From: CAVURS01 sp963795385
Lineage (GTDB): Bacteria > Actinomycetota > Actinomycetes > Actinomycetales > CAVURS01
Length of the DNA stretch: 64,000 nt
Direction: 5' to 3'
Assembly (NCBI GenBank): GCA_963795385.1
Contig: CAWCHK010000003.1
Location: 248,001 to 312,000 of the forward strand
A program made the position numbers and the translations under genes. The notes under the pieces are model-generated. The model saw only the letters and a program-made list of their open reading frames with translations. It did not search any database and was not told where the DNA came from. Below are positions 16,854-25,031 of this stretch, piece by piece (position 1 is the first letter of the stretch; every line of letters starts with the position of its first letter).

Positions 16854-17758
16854 GCCCGTCCTCCGCAGTCGCCCTCATCGTCCTGGCGATCCTCGTCCTG
16901 TTCGCCGTCGTGGCCCTGGCCCGGACCATCCGGATCGTGCCGCAGCAGACCGCGATCATCGTCGAGCGGCTGGGCAGCTACGACCGCACGCTGGAGGCCG
17001 GGCTGCACCTGCTGATCCCGTTCGTGGACCGCCCGCGTGCCATCGTCGACCAGCGTGAGCAGGTCGTGAACTTCCCGCCCCAGCCGGTGATCACCTCCGA
17101 CAACCTGGTCGTCAGCATCGACACGGTCATCTACTTCCAGGTCACCGAGCCGAAGGACGCGGTCTACGAGATCGCCAACTACATCCAGGGCATCGAGCAG
17201 CTCACCGTCACGACGCTGCGTAACGTCATCGGCTCGCTCGACCTCGAGCAGACCCTGACCAGCCGCGACCAGATCAACGGCCAGCTGCGCGGGGTGCTCG
17301 ACGAGGAGACCGGGCGCTGGGGCATCCGGGTCAAGCGGGTCGAGCTCAAGGCGATCGACCCGCCGGCCAGCGTGCAGGACTCGATGGAGAAGCAGATGCG
17401 GGCCGAGCGGGACCGCCGCGCGACGATCCTGACCGCCGAGGGCATCAAGCAGTCCCAGATCCTCACGGCGGAGGGCGAGAAGCAGGCCCGGATCCTGCGG
17501 GCCGAGGGCACCGCTCAGGCCGCGATCCTGGAGGCCCAGGGCCAGTCCCGGGCCATCCTGCAGGTCTTCGAGGCGATCCACCGCGGCGACGCGGACCAGA
17601 AGCTGCTGGCCTATCAGTACCTCCAGGTGCTCCCGCAGATCGCCCAGGGCGACTCGAACAAGCTGTGGATCGTCCCCAGCGAGCTCGGCGAGGCCCTCAA
17701 GGGCATCGGCGGCATGCTCGGCCGCGGGCATGAGCGCCGGGCCGGGCGGGTCCGGTGA
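16850..17758 (+). CDS. SPFH/band-7 domain protein (stomatin/HflK-like)
   Basis: The frame gives 302 residues from GTG 16850, coupled to NfeD by a 4-bp overlap. An N-terminal helix (VALIVLAILVLFAVVALA) anchors the protein. The band-7 domain follows: RIVPQQTAIIVERLGSY, VVNFPPQPVITSDN, YQGIEQLTVTTLRNVIG-like segments, then an Ala/Glu-rich coiled coil with repeated TAEGxKQxxI units. It ends abruptly in GRGHERRAGRVR. An open frame overlapping its last codons continues in the style of a family C-terminal tail, so the natural protein is probably 412 residues (see the next entry). Confidence 0.92.
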   Translation: MSPSSAVALIVLAILVLFAVVALARTIRIVPQQTAIIVERLGSYDRTLEAGLHLLIPFVDRPRAIVDQREQVVNFPPQPVITSDNLVVSIDTVIYFQVTEPKDAVYEIANYIQGIEQLTVTTLRNVIGSLDLEQTLTSRDQINGQLRGVLDEETGRWGIRVKRVELKAIDPPASVQDSMEKQMRAERDRRATILTAEGIKQSQILTAEGEKQARILRAEGTAQAAILEAQGQSRAILQVFEAIHRGDADQKLLAYQYLQVLPQIAQGDSNKLWIVPSELGEALKGIGGMLGRGHERRAGRVR

Positions 17759-18090
17759 CGGCGGCAACGGCGGTGACGGCGGCGGCCCGGCCGAGAGCCA
17801 CCCGTACGCCGCGAACACCGGCACCGACCTGGACACGCCGCTGCTCGAGGAGCCGACCCTGCAGGACCCGGCCGAGGCGCTGCGCCAGGCCCGCGAGACC
17901 GCGGCGTCCGCGTCGGCCGAGGCGGCCCGGACCGAGGTCACCGGGCGCGGGCTGGCGGGCCCAGGCACCCGCCGTACCGGATCCGCCGGCCGCACCGCCG
18001 CCGCCAGCGGCCCCGGACTACCCCGCCGAGCCGCCGGCCGAGCCGATCCCTCCCGCCGAGCCCATCCCGCCGGCCGAACCGCCCGCCTGA
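17730..18090 (+). pseudogene. Displaced C-terminal tail of the SPFH protein (two +1 shifts)
   Basis: The text reads SAGPGGSGDGGNG, then YAANTGTDLDTPLLEEP, then DPAEALRQARETA in one frame. It then moves to a Pro-rich end, PPAEPIPPAEPIPPAEPPA, with stop TGA 18088-18090 in the next frame. Taking one G out of the GGG at 17726-17728 and one out of 17949-17951 fuses these parts to the SPFH gene as a single 412-codon frame. Low-complexity acidic or Pro-rich tails after the SPFH domain are usual in actinobacterial members. Read literally, the first frame would run on antisense into the MFS gene, which is unlikely. Confidence 0.55.
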
Positions 18091-18124
18091 CCCTCGGCAG
18101 GGGGCAGGTCATCGGCCGGCGTGC

Positions 18125-19443
18125 TCAGGCCGAGGCGCCGGCCGTACGGCGGGCTGCCTCCGCGGTGCCCTGGGCCGAGGTGCGTTCACTGCCGAACTGC
18201 ACGCCTCGAGCCTCCGAGCCGATCAGCGTGAGCAGGGCGACCGCGATCAGCACCGGCACGATCGTGACGGTCAGCGCGAACGGGTAGCCGTGGCTCTTGG
18301 CCAGCGCCTGCTGGATCGGCAGGTTGAACGCCGCCAGGCAGTTGCCCAGCTGGTAGGTCACGCCGGGGTAGAAGCCGCGGATCTCGTCCGGGCTGAGCTC
18401 GGTCAGGTGGGCCGGGATGACGCCCCACGCGCCCTGGACCATGACCTGCATCAGGAACGAGCCGAGGCACAGCATGCCGACGCTGGTGGAGTAGGCGAAG
18501 AGCGGCACGATGGGCAGGCCGAGGACCGCGCAGAGGACGATCATCCGCCGCCGGCCCAGCCGCTCGGACAGCGCGCCCACGGTGGTGCCGCCGATGATGG
18601 CACCGACGTTGTAGAGGATCGCGATCCACAGAGCGGTGTTGGCGGACAGGCCGATGCCACCGTCGTCGGTCTCCTTGAGGAAGGTCGGGTAGACGTCCTG
18701 GGTGCCGTGGCTCATCCAGTTGAACGCCGTCATCAGCAGGACCAGGTAGACGAACCGGCGGACGATGACGGGGTTGGTGAAGATCTCCTTGGCCTTCACC
18801 TGGCCCGAGACCCGCCGCTCGCGAGCCGCTCTCCCAGACCTCGGACTCCTTGACCCGGGCCCGGATGATCAGGCTGATGAACGCCGGGATGATGCTGAAG
18901 GCGAAGAGCCAGCGCCAGTTGAGCCCCCAGGCGCTGTGCAGGACCAGGTAGACGACCGCCGCCATCAGGTAGCCGCACGAGTAGCCCTCCTGCAGGACAC
19001 CGGAGAAGAACCCGCGGCGGTTGCTCGGGATCTTCTCCATGGCCAGGGCGGCGCCGAGCCCCCACTCGCCGCCCATGCCGATGCCGTAGAGCAGGCGCAG
19101 CACGAGCAGCACCGAGAAGTTCGGCGCGAAGGCGCACGCGAAGCCCGACGACGCTGTAGAAGCACACGTCGACGATCAGCGGCCGGCGGCGCCCGACGCG
19201 ATCGGCCCAGAGGCCGAAGATCAGCGCACCGACGGGCCGCATGATCAGGGTCGCCGTGGTCAGGAACGCCATCCGGGTCAGCGAGACGCCGAAGTCCTTG
19301 GCGATGTCGGCATAGACCAGCACGACGATGAAGTAGTCGAACGCATCCATCGTCCAGCCGAGGAACGCAGCGACGAACGAGCTGCGCTGGTCGCTGGTGA
19401 GAGGTTCTTTCCTGCCGGTCGAGACGCTCGAGTCGCTGCTCAC
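18125..19443 (-). pseudogene. MFS metabolite:H+ symporter, two frameshifts
   Basis: Three overlapping minus-strand frames together spell one major facilitator carrier. From GTG 19443 it reads LGWTMDAFDYFIVVLVYADIA and ADRVGRRRPLIVDVCFYSVVG. It then moves a frame to FACAFAPNFSVLLVLRLLYGIGMGGEWG, and again to KEIFTNPVIVRRFVYLV through to the C-terminus. Removing one base from the CCC at 19144-19146 and one from 18811-18813 gives 438 residues with about 12 membrane spans. The pattern is the sialate/lactate-type branch of MFS (TC 2.A.1.12-like), which imports carboxylates with protons. The substrate is not provable. It may be an intact gene with sequencing errors. Confidence 0.75.
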
Positions 19444-19451
19444 GGGCTCCG

Positions 19452-19457
19452 ACGCTA
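19452..19457 (-). promoter_or_regulatory. -10 box for the MFS carrier gene
   Basis: TAGCGT on the minus strand lies 8 bp before the GTG at 19443. Confidence 0.45.
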
Positions 19458-19503
19458 CGCTGAAAACGCGGTGGCGCCAGTCGAAGGTCGTCGGGCGAAT
19501 CCG

Positions 19504-20587
19504 CTAGTAGGCCGTGGCAATTCGCTGTTGGACGGCCTCCACGAGGTCGACGTACCACTGGGCATTGTTGTAGCGCAGCAACGCTCGCTGTACGCCGGCG
19601 GGTGCGCCCGCGCCGCCGGAGCAGAGGAAGTGCGCGGCGGTGAAGATCGCGTCGGCCGGGTTCCAGGCGTCGAGCCGCCCGTCGTGATTGCCGTCAACGG
19701 CGTAGGCGTCGAAGGTGCGCGGCCGGAACTGCATCGGCCCGATCGCCCCGGCCGAGCTCGGGCCGTTGTTGCGGCCGTGGCCGCTCTCCACCTGGCCGAC
19801 CGCAGCGAGGAGGGTCCACGGCAGGCCCGGACACGTGCGGGCCGAGGAGCGGTAGAGCGCGAGGTACGCCGGCGGGATCGCCATCGCGCCGGCCTGGCCC
19901 GCGGCGTTGCGGCTTGCCGCCGCTGCCGCCGCCCTGGCGCGCGCGAGCTGCTGGCGGGTCAGGGCCCGGGCCCGGGCCGAGAGGTGGGCGAGCTCGCGCC
20001 TGCTCGGCGCGGACCAGCTGGGCGACCCGGTCGGCCCGGGCCGTGACGTCGTCGGCCGACACGAGCGCTGCGTCGATCCGCGTCGCGCTGGCCGTCTGCT
20101 GCTGCTGGGTCGCGCGCGCCAGGTCGCCGGCCTGAGTGACGGAGGCGTCGGCCGACGCGACCAGCCGCTGGGCCGTCACGACCCGAAGGGCGAGGTCCTG
20201 GGGCGACTGCGAGGTCAGCAGCGAGGCATAGACACCCATCGGGCCGCCGCCCATGTAGATCGAACGGATCCGCTCGGTCCGCTGGTCCTGGGCCAGCCGA
20301 ACGGCCTGGTTGCTGGCGGCGACGGAGTCGTCGAGCTGGATCCCGTCGGACACCTGCTGCTGCAGCCCGGTCAGCGCGCCGGCGTACGACTGGAGCGCCT
20401 GGTCCAGCTCGGCCTGGAGCCGGTTGACCTCGGCGGCGCTGTGCCGGGCATCCGCGCGGGCCTGGGCGGCGGTGGCGGCCGGTGCGCCTCGGCCGGCCCC
20501 GTCGGCGTGGGCGGCCGGGGCAACCGGCAGCACCAGGACCGCGCTCACCGTGGCGAGCGTGCCCAGCCGGCGCAGCGCAGTCCTCAC
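19504..20587 (-). pseudogene. Secreted coiled-coil lytic transglycosylase-like protein, one frameshift
   Basis: The N-terminal frame has a signal peptide (residues 1-28, ending AAHA) and a long coiled coil (SAAEVNRLQAELDQALQ; VVTAQRLVASADAS). The C-terminal frame holds an SLT-type lysozyme-fold domain: YRSSARTCPGLPWTLLAAVGQVESGHG, SAGAIGPMQF, DAWNPADAIFTAAHFL and LLRYNN. Removing one base at the CC of 19999-20000 joins them into 360 residues with continuous helix (RAEQRELAHLSARARAL). The catalytic Glu is in VESGHG. Such enzymes cut peptidoglycan glycan strands outside the cell. As given, the catalytic domain is out of frame. Confidence 0.75.
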
Positions 20588-20638
20588 ACCCGTGTGTCGA
20601 CCGGACCGGCGCCCGTCTTGACCCGCGTCACCCCTGGA

Positions 20639-20644
20639 TAGGCT
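20639..20644 (+). promoter_or_regulatory. Promoter of the TSUP permease gene
   Basis: TAGGCT lies 6 bp before the GTG at 20651. A TTGACC -35 element at 20618-20623 is 15 bp upstream, making this one of the clearer complete promoters in the window. Confidence 0.55.
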
Positions 20645-20650
20645 GCCGCG

Positions 20651-21430
20651 GTGTCCGCCTGGGAGGTCGTCGCCATCTTCCTGGCGGGGGTGGCCGCCGG
20701 CACGATCAACACCATCGTGGGGTCCGGGTCGCTCATCACCTTCCCGACCCTGCTGGCCTTCGGGTACCCCGCCGTCGGAGCGAACATCTCCAACAACATC
20801 GGGATGGTGTTCGGCGGGATCAGCGGCACGCTGGGCTATCGGGCCGAGCTGGCGGGGCAGGGTCGGAGGATCCGGTTGCTCGCCCCGGCCTCATTGCTCG
20901 GGTCGGTCACGGGCGCGCTGCTCCTGCTGTGGCTGCCGGCCGGCGCCTTCAAGGCGATCGTGCCGGTGCTGATCGTCATCGCCCTGGTGCTGGTCATCGC
21001 CCAGCCGAGGATGCAGCCGGCGTTGGCCCGGCGACGGGAGCGCCTGCAGGCCGAGGGCGGCGCGGGCCATCGCGGGCAGCGGGCGACGCTCGTGGCCGGC
21101 GTCTACGGCACAGGGGCGTACGGCGGCTACTTCGGTGCGGCCCAAGGGGTCCTCCTGATGGGCCTGCTCGGGTCACTGCTGCCCGAGCCGCTGCAGCGGG
21201 TCAACGCCCTGAAGAACCTCCTGGCCCTCGTCGCGAACTCCGTGGCGGCACTGGTCTTCATGACCGTCGCCTGGTCCAAGATCAGCTGGGGCGCGGTCGT
21301 TCTGCTGGCGGCCGGGGCGACCCTCGGCGGCATCATCGGCGCGCGGGTCGGCCGCCGGCTGCCCCCCGCCGTCCTGCGGGTCGTGATCGTCGTCGTCGGG
21401 CTGGCCGCCATCGTCAAGCTGCTGGCCTAG
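20651..21430 (+). CDS. TSUP (TauE/SafE) family permease
   Basis: This 259-residue membrane protein shows the two-repeat TSUP pattern. The first half has FLAGVAAGTINTIVGSGSLITFP, with its conserved GGG/GSG-type turn, and NISNNIGMVFG. The second half has GVYGTGAYGGYFGAAQGVLLM and VNALKNLLALVANSVAAL. About eight membrane helices can be counted. Known members export or import sulfite, sulfonates or other organic anions; the substrate here is unknown. Leaderless GTG start. The SpoU gene follows after four bases. Confidence 0.87.
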   Translation: MSAWEVVAIFLAGVAAGTINTIVGSGSLITFPTLLAFGYPAVGANISNNIGMVFGGISGTLGYRAELAGQGRRIRLLAPASLLGSVTGALLLLWLPAGAFKAIVPVLIVIALVLVIAQPRMQPALARRRERLQAEGGAGHRGQRATLVAGVYGTGAYGGYFGAAQGVLLMGLLGSLLPEPLQRVNALKNLLALVANSVAALVFMTVAWSKISWGAVVLLAAGATLGGIIGARVGRRLPPAVLRVVIVVVGLAAIVKLLA

Positions 21431-21434
21431 CACC

Positions 21435-22262
21435 GTGGTCGAGACCATCACCGATCCCGCGGACCCGCGCGTCCGCGAGTACGTCGGGCTCACCGACCTG
21501 GCGCTGCGCACCCGCAGCGAGCCCGAGCTCGGGCTCTACCTGGCCGAGAGCGAGAAGGTCATCCGCCGGGCCCTCGCCGCGGGCCACGAGCCGATCTCCT
21601 ACCTGATGGCGCCGCGCTGGCTGAGCGGCCTGGCCGACCTCGTGTCCGCGGCCGAGGCGTCCGAGGTGCCCGTCTACGTGGGTGAGCCGGAGGTCCTGGA
21701 GGCGTTGACCGGCTTCCACCTGCACCGCGGTGCGATCGCCGCGATGCGGCGGCCTTCGCTGTCGCCCGTTGCCGCGGTCCTGGAGGGTGCCCGGCGGGTC
21801 GCGGTGCTCGAGGACATCGTCGACCACACCAACGTCGGCGCGGCATTCCGCAGCGCCGCCGCGCTCGGTGTCGACGCGGTGCTGGTGACCCCTCGGTGCG
21901 CGGACCCCTACTACCGCAGGTCGATCCGGGTTTCCATGGGCACGGTGTTCCAGGTGCCGTGGACCCGGATCGCGCCCTGGCCGCAGGGGCTGAAGGTGTT
22001 GCAGGACAACGGCTTCGTTGTGGCTGCGCTGACGCTGGGCGATGAGGCGGTGCCGCTCGACTACCTGGCGGCCGCTCCACCTGAGCGGTTGGCCCTCGTG
22101 CTCGGGACCGAGGGCGACGGCCTCTCCTCCTCAGCGGCCGAGGCGGCCGACGTACGGGTCCGGATCCCGATGGCCGGGGGAGTCGACTCGCTCAACGTCG
22201 CGGCCGCCGCTGCCGTCGCCTTCTACGCCCTGCGGGTGGGTGAGCCGCCCGCAGCCCGTTGA
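21435..22262 (+). CDS. SpoU/TrmH family RNA methyltransferase
   Basis: The 275-residue protein has an N-terminal substrate-binding region (ESEKVIRRALAAGHEP) and the SPOUT trefoil-knot domain. The three motifs are visible: LEDIVDHTNVGAAFRSAAALGVD, LVLGTEGDGLSS and VRIPMAGGVDSLNVAAAAAVAFYAL. It transfers methyl from SAM to the 2'-O of a nucleotide in rRNA or tRNA. The exact site is not predictable. It begins four bases after the TSUP gene, so the two are probably co-transcribed. Confidence 0.9.
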   Translation: MVETITDPADPRVREYVGLTDLALRTRSEPELGLYLAESEKVIRRALAAGHEPISYLMAPRWLSGLADLVSAAEASEVPVYVGEPEVLEALTGFHLHRGAIAAMRRPSLSPVAAVLEGARRVAVLEDIVDHTNVGAAFRSAAALGVDAVLVTPRCADPYYRRSIRVSMGTVFQVPWTRIAPWPQGLKVLQDNGFVVAALTLGDEAVPLDYLAAAPPERLALVLGTEGDGLSSSAAEAADVRVRIPMAGGVDSLNVAAAAAVAFYALRVGEPPAAR

Positions 22263-22289
22263 CTGGGGGGCCGCGGCCGACCCGACCGG

Positions 22290-22832
22290 TCAGGCGAGCT
22301 GGCCCAGGCCGTCGACGACCTGGACGTTCGGGAGGTCGCGCAGCGCCTCACCGGGCAGGGCCAGCTTGCTGCGCCGGACGCCCGACCCGATCACGACGTA
22401 CGGCGTGGCCACGACGGCCGCGTCGATGAGGACGAACCAGTCCTCGGGCAGCCCGACAGGCGTGATGCCGCCGTACTCCATGCCGGTCCACTCGACCGCC
22501 AGGTCCATGGCCAGGAACGACGCCTTGCGGACGTCCAGCAGCCGGCGGACCAGCCCGTTGACGTCGGCCCGCGTCGTGGCCAGGACCACGCAGGCCGCGA
22601 CCCGCTCGTCGCCGCCGCGCCGTCCGGCCACGACGACGCAGTTCGCGGACATCTCCGGCGGGAGCTGGGCCGCCTCGGTCAGTGCGGCCGTGTCGGCGAG
22701 GGAGGGGTCGATCTCCGCCACCGAGACGTCCGGCGTGCGGGTCCATGACCCGAGCGCCCGGGCGACCGGGTCGGCCAGCAGATCCAGCCGCTGCGTGACC
22801 GGGACGAGCTCGAGGGTTCCGGCGGTGTTCAC
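22290..22832 (-). CDS. YbaK/ProX-like aminoacyl-tRNA deacylase domain protein
   Basis: This 180-residue single-domain protein resembles the YbaK/ProRS editing fold. Characteristic stretches are CVVVAGRRGGDERVAACVVLATTRADVNGLVRRLL, then RKASFLAMDLAVEWTGMEYGGITPVGLP and the closing VVIGSGVRRSKLALPG. Free-standing members hydrolyse mischarged tRNAs. Whether this one acts on Cys-tRNA(Pro) or another pair is unknown. The GTG at 22832 overlaps the stop of the PEBP gene by four bases. Confidence 0.85.
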   Translation of the reverse strand: MNTAGTLELVPVTQRLDLLADPVARALGSWTRTPDVSVAEIDPSLADTAALTEAAQLPPEMSANCVVVAGRRGGDERVAACVVLATTRADVNGLVRRLLDVRKASFLAMDLAVEWTGMEYGGITPVGLPEDWFVLIDAAVVATPYVVIGSGVRRSKLALPGEALRDLPNVQVVDGLGQLA

Positions 22833-23377
22833 CAGGAGTACGTCGGTGCGACGACACCGCGGGCGAGCGTGTGCATCCCGATGTTGAAGGCCGCCACCGT
22901 CGCCGTGACCGAGTCGTCGATGCCGAGGTCGTCCGTGTCCAGGGCGTGCACGGCGAACAGGTAGCGGTGCGGCTGGTCGCCCTCCGGTGGGGCGGCGCCG
23001 CAGTACGCCGCGGTGCCGAAGTCGTTGCGTACGTGGAAGGCGCCGCTCGGCAAGCCCGACCCGCCCTCCGCACCGGCTCCCGCGTCCAGGCCGGTCGTGG
23101 ACGCCGGCAGCCCGATCAGGACCCAGTGCCAGAAGCCGGCCGGCGTCGGCGCATCCGGGTCGAAGCACGTGATGGCGAAGGACTTCGTCTCGGCCGGGGA
23201 GCCGCTCCAGGCCAGCGCCGGCGAGGTGTTGGCGCCGCTCATGCCCCAGCCGTCGAAGACATGCTCCTGCGCCAGCGCGGCGCCGTCCGAGACGTCGGAC
23301 GAGGTGACCGGGAAGGACCCGACCCGGGGCAGCAGGTCATACGGGTCGGGGTGCACGGGGCGGTCGAGGTCAGGCAT
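22829..23377 (-). CDS. YbhB/YbcL (PEBP) family Raf-kinase-inhibitor-like protein
   Basis: The 182-residue protein contains the PEBP ligand-pocket signatures NTSPALAWSG, ITCFDPDAPTPAGFWHWVLIGLP, RNDFGTAAYCGAAPPEGDQPHRYLFAVHAL and a final FNIGMHTLARG. Bacterial PEBP proteins are small cytosolic ligand-binding folds of unclear role. The gene is coupled to the YbaK-like gene downstream. The pairing may only reflect a shared transcript. Confidence 0.88.
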   Translation of the reverse strand: MPDLDRPVHPDPYDLLPRVGSFPVTSSDVSDGAALAQEHVFDGWGMSGANTSPALAWSGSPAETKSFAITCFDPDAPTPAGFWHWVLIGLPASTTGLDAGAGAEGGSGLPSGAFHVRNDFGTAAYCGAAPPEGDQPHRYLFAVHALDTDDLGIDDSVTATVAAFNIGMHTLARGVVAPTYSW

Positions 23378-23480
23378 CGGGAAGACGGCTCCTCACATGA
23401 CGACGAAGGTGTCCCGACAGACGCTACCGGGGATGGTCCGTGGACCATCCCCGGCAGCGACCCCGGACTCAGCGGGAGAC

Positions 23481-23636
23481 TCAGTAGTAGTGGGCCCGGC
23501 CACCGATCGCATGACCGGAGCGGCCGACCAGCATGAGCACCAGGCCGACGACCAGAAGGATCAGGCCGATGGTCCAGAGGATGCCGATGCCGAAGACCAG
23601 GCCGAGGATCAACAGGATCGCTCCGAGGATGATCAT
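23481..23636 (-). CDS. DUF6131 family small membrane protein
   Basis: This gene of 51 codons runs from ATG 23636 to TGA 23481. The product starts MIILGAILLILGLVFGIGIL, has a second hydrophobic span (GLILLVVGLVLMLVG), and ends GHAIGGRAHYY. Two short helices followed by a GHAxGGRxHYY tail match small actinobacterial proteins grouped as DUF6131. Role unknown. It is isolated, with about 100 bp of non-coding sequence on each side (23378-23480 and 23637-23742) in which nothing else was recognised. Confidence 0.75.
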   Translation of the reverse strand: MIILGAILLILGLVFGIGILWTIGLILLVVGLVLMLVGRSGHAIGGRAHYY

Positions 23637-23742
23637 TCAGACTCCCTTCGTGTTGTTCTGCTGCATCGAGCCTGGCAGGACCGGCGGGGTTCCGCGACTT
23701 GAAAACCGCCCAATCCGGACAGGCGGCCGGCCCCGGGAAGTG

Positions 23743-24948
23743 CTAGCGCGGGAGGAGATCCCTGAGGCCGGCAACGGGCGCGTAGGACCAGCGCGGCAGG
23801 TGCCGGTCGGCGTAGACGAGCTCGCGGAGCTCCTGCTCCAGCTCGAAGGCGGGCAGCAGGCGCTCATCGAGCAGGACCGTCATCCCGCTCTCCTGCAAGG
23901 CATTCCGGTAGGCGTCGAGGTAGTCGTCCCGACTCTCGCTCATCCAGGCTCGCACCGCCAGCGGGTCGGTCTCGGGGCTTCGCAGCAGCACGATCCGGCC
24001 CACGTGAGCGAGGCTGCGGAGCATCTGGGCGACGTCGCGGGCGGGCGGGTGGATCAGCCCGCCGCCGGGTGCGACCACCGGGTTGCCGTCGAAGTCGACG
24101 ACCGCGAGCCCCTCTCTCCAGCGCAGCAGCTGACCGACGTGCAGGTCGCCGTGGACGTGCTGGACGGGGGACGTCGCGAGGGCTCGGTCGTCGCCGAGGT
24201 CGCGGTCGAAGCAGGCCGCGATCGCCTCCGCACGCTCGGCCACCACCTCCCGGCACGCGGGGTCGGACACCAGCAACGCCCGCTCCAGCATCGCGAGCGC
24301 GCCGTCGTACCAGCGTTGGGCCCGCGTGGCGCCGGCCGGCTGGACGGGTCGTGGGAAGACGTGGGTCGGCGTGGCCAGCGCGATGTGGAGCTCGGCCGTG
24401 AGGCGCCCCAGCCGCTGGGCGACGTCGTCGGCCCAGGGGTCGGCGTGGTCGCCGAGGACCTGTGCCTTGAGCAGCCGCACGCACCACGTCCACCCGTCCT
24501 CGGCGCCCGTCAGGTAGTCGGTGACGTAGGCGACCGGGAGTGTGTGCCCGCTCGCGCTGGTCCAGGTCAGCACCGCGTACGGCGTCGGTGTCTGGTCGAA
24601 GCCGACCGCGCTGAGCTGCGCCAGGGCCGCGAGGGCCGGATGCGGCTGGTCGGCGACGGTGCGCAGCCACTTCACCACCACCGTCTCGCCGACGACGACC
24701 GACGTGTTGGTCTGGTCGACGGCGATCGCGCGCTCTCCGCTGACCGGGGGGATCGTGGCCAGCCGGAGTGACTGCCAGCGCTCGTCGATGGTGCCGCCGC
24801 GCTGGAGCAGCCCGATCAGGGTCTCGGACGCGCCGTCGCCGGGGCCGCACGGGGTGCCGTCCGGGCGGGTGACCTCGATCTGCCAACCGTCGTCGTCGGA
24901 CCGCAGGGACAGCTCGATGCCGGGTGCCAGGCTGAGGCGCTCGGTCAT
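23743..24948 (-). CDS. Maltokinase-like / glucosamine kinase-like phosphotransferase
   Basis: The 401-residue protein belongs to the aminoglycoside phosphotransferase-like fold used by actinobacterial maltokinases. An N-terminal cap domain is followed by VVVGETVVVKWLR, with the ATP-binding Lys. The catalytic loop is VHGDLHVGQLLR, and the metal-binding Asp is in VVDFDGNP. Maltokinase (Mak/Pep2) makes maltose 1-phosphate from maltose for GlgE. A related branch phosphorylates glucosamine and carries a near-identical loop, so sugar specificity is open. No treS or glgE adjoins it, which slightly favours a non-maltose substrate. Confidence 0.8.
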   Translation of the reverse strand: MTERLSLAPGIELSLRSDDDGWQIEVTRPDGTPCGPGDGASETLIGLLQRGGTIDERWQSLRLATIPPVSGERAIAVDQTNTSVVVGETVVVKWLRTVADQPHPALAALAQLSAVGFDQTPTPYAVLTWTSASGHTLPVAYVTDYLTGAEDGWTWCVRLLKAQVLGDHADPWADDVAQRLGRLTAELHIALATPTHVFPRPVQPAGATRAQRWYDGALAMLERALLVSDPACREVVAERAEAIAACFDRDLGDDRALATSPVQHVHGDLHVGQLLRWREGLAVVDFDGNPVVAPGGGLIHPPARDVAQMLRSLAHVGRIVLLRSPETDPLAVRAWMSESRDDYLDAYRNALQESGMTVLLDERLLPAFELEQELRELVYADRHLPRWSYAPVAGLRDLLPR

Positions 24949-25031
24949 CGCGAAGCCTCCGAACCTGTTGACTGCCGCGCCGGTCAGGCCATTGAATCCC
25001 AGAAACCGCCCCGAACCGCGAAGGTGGCCCC

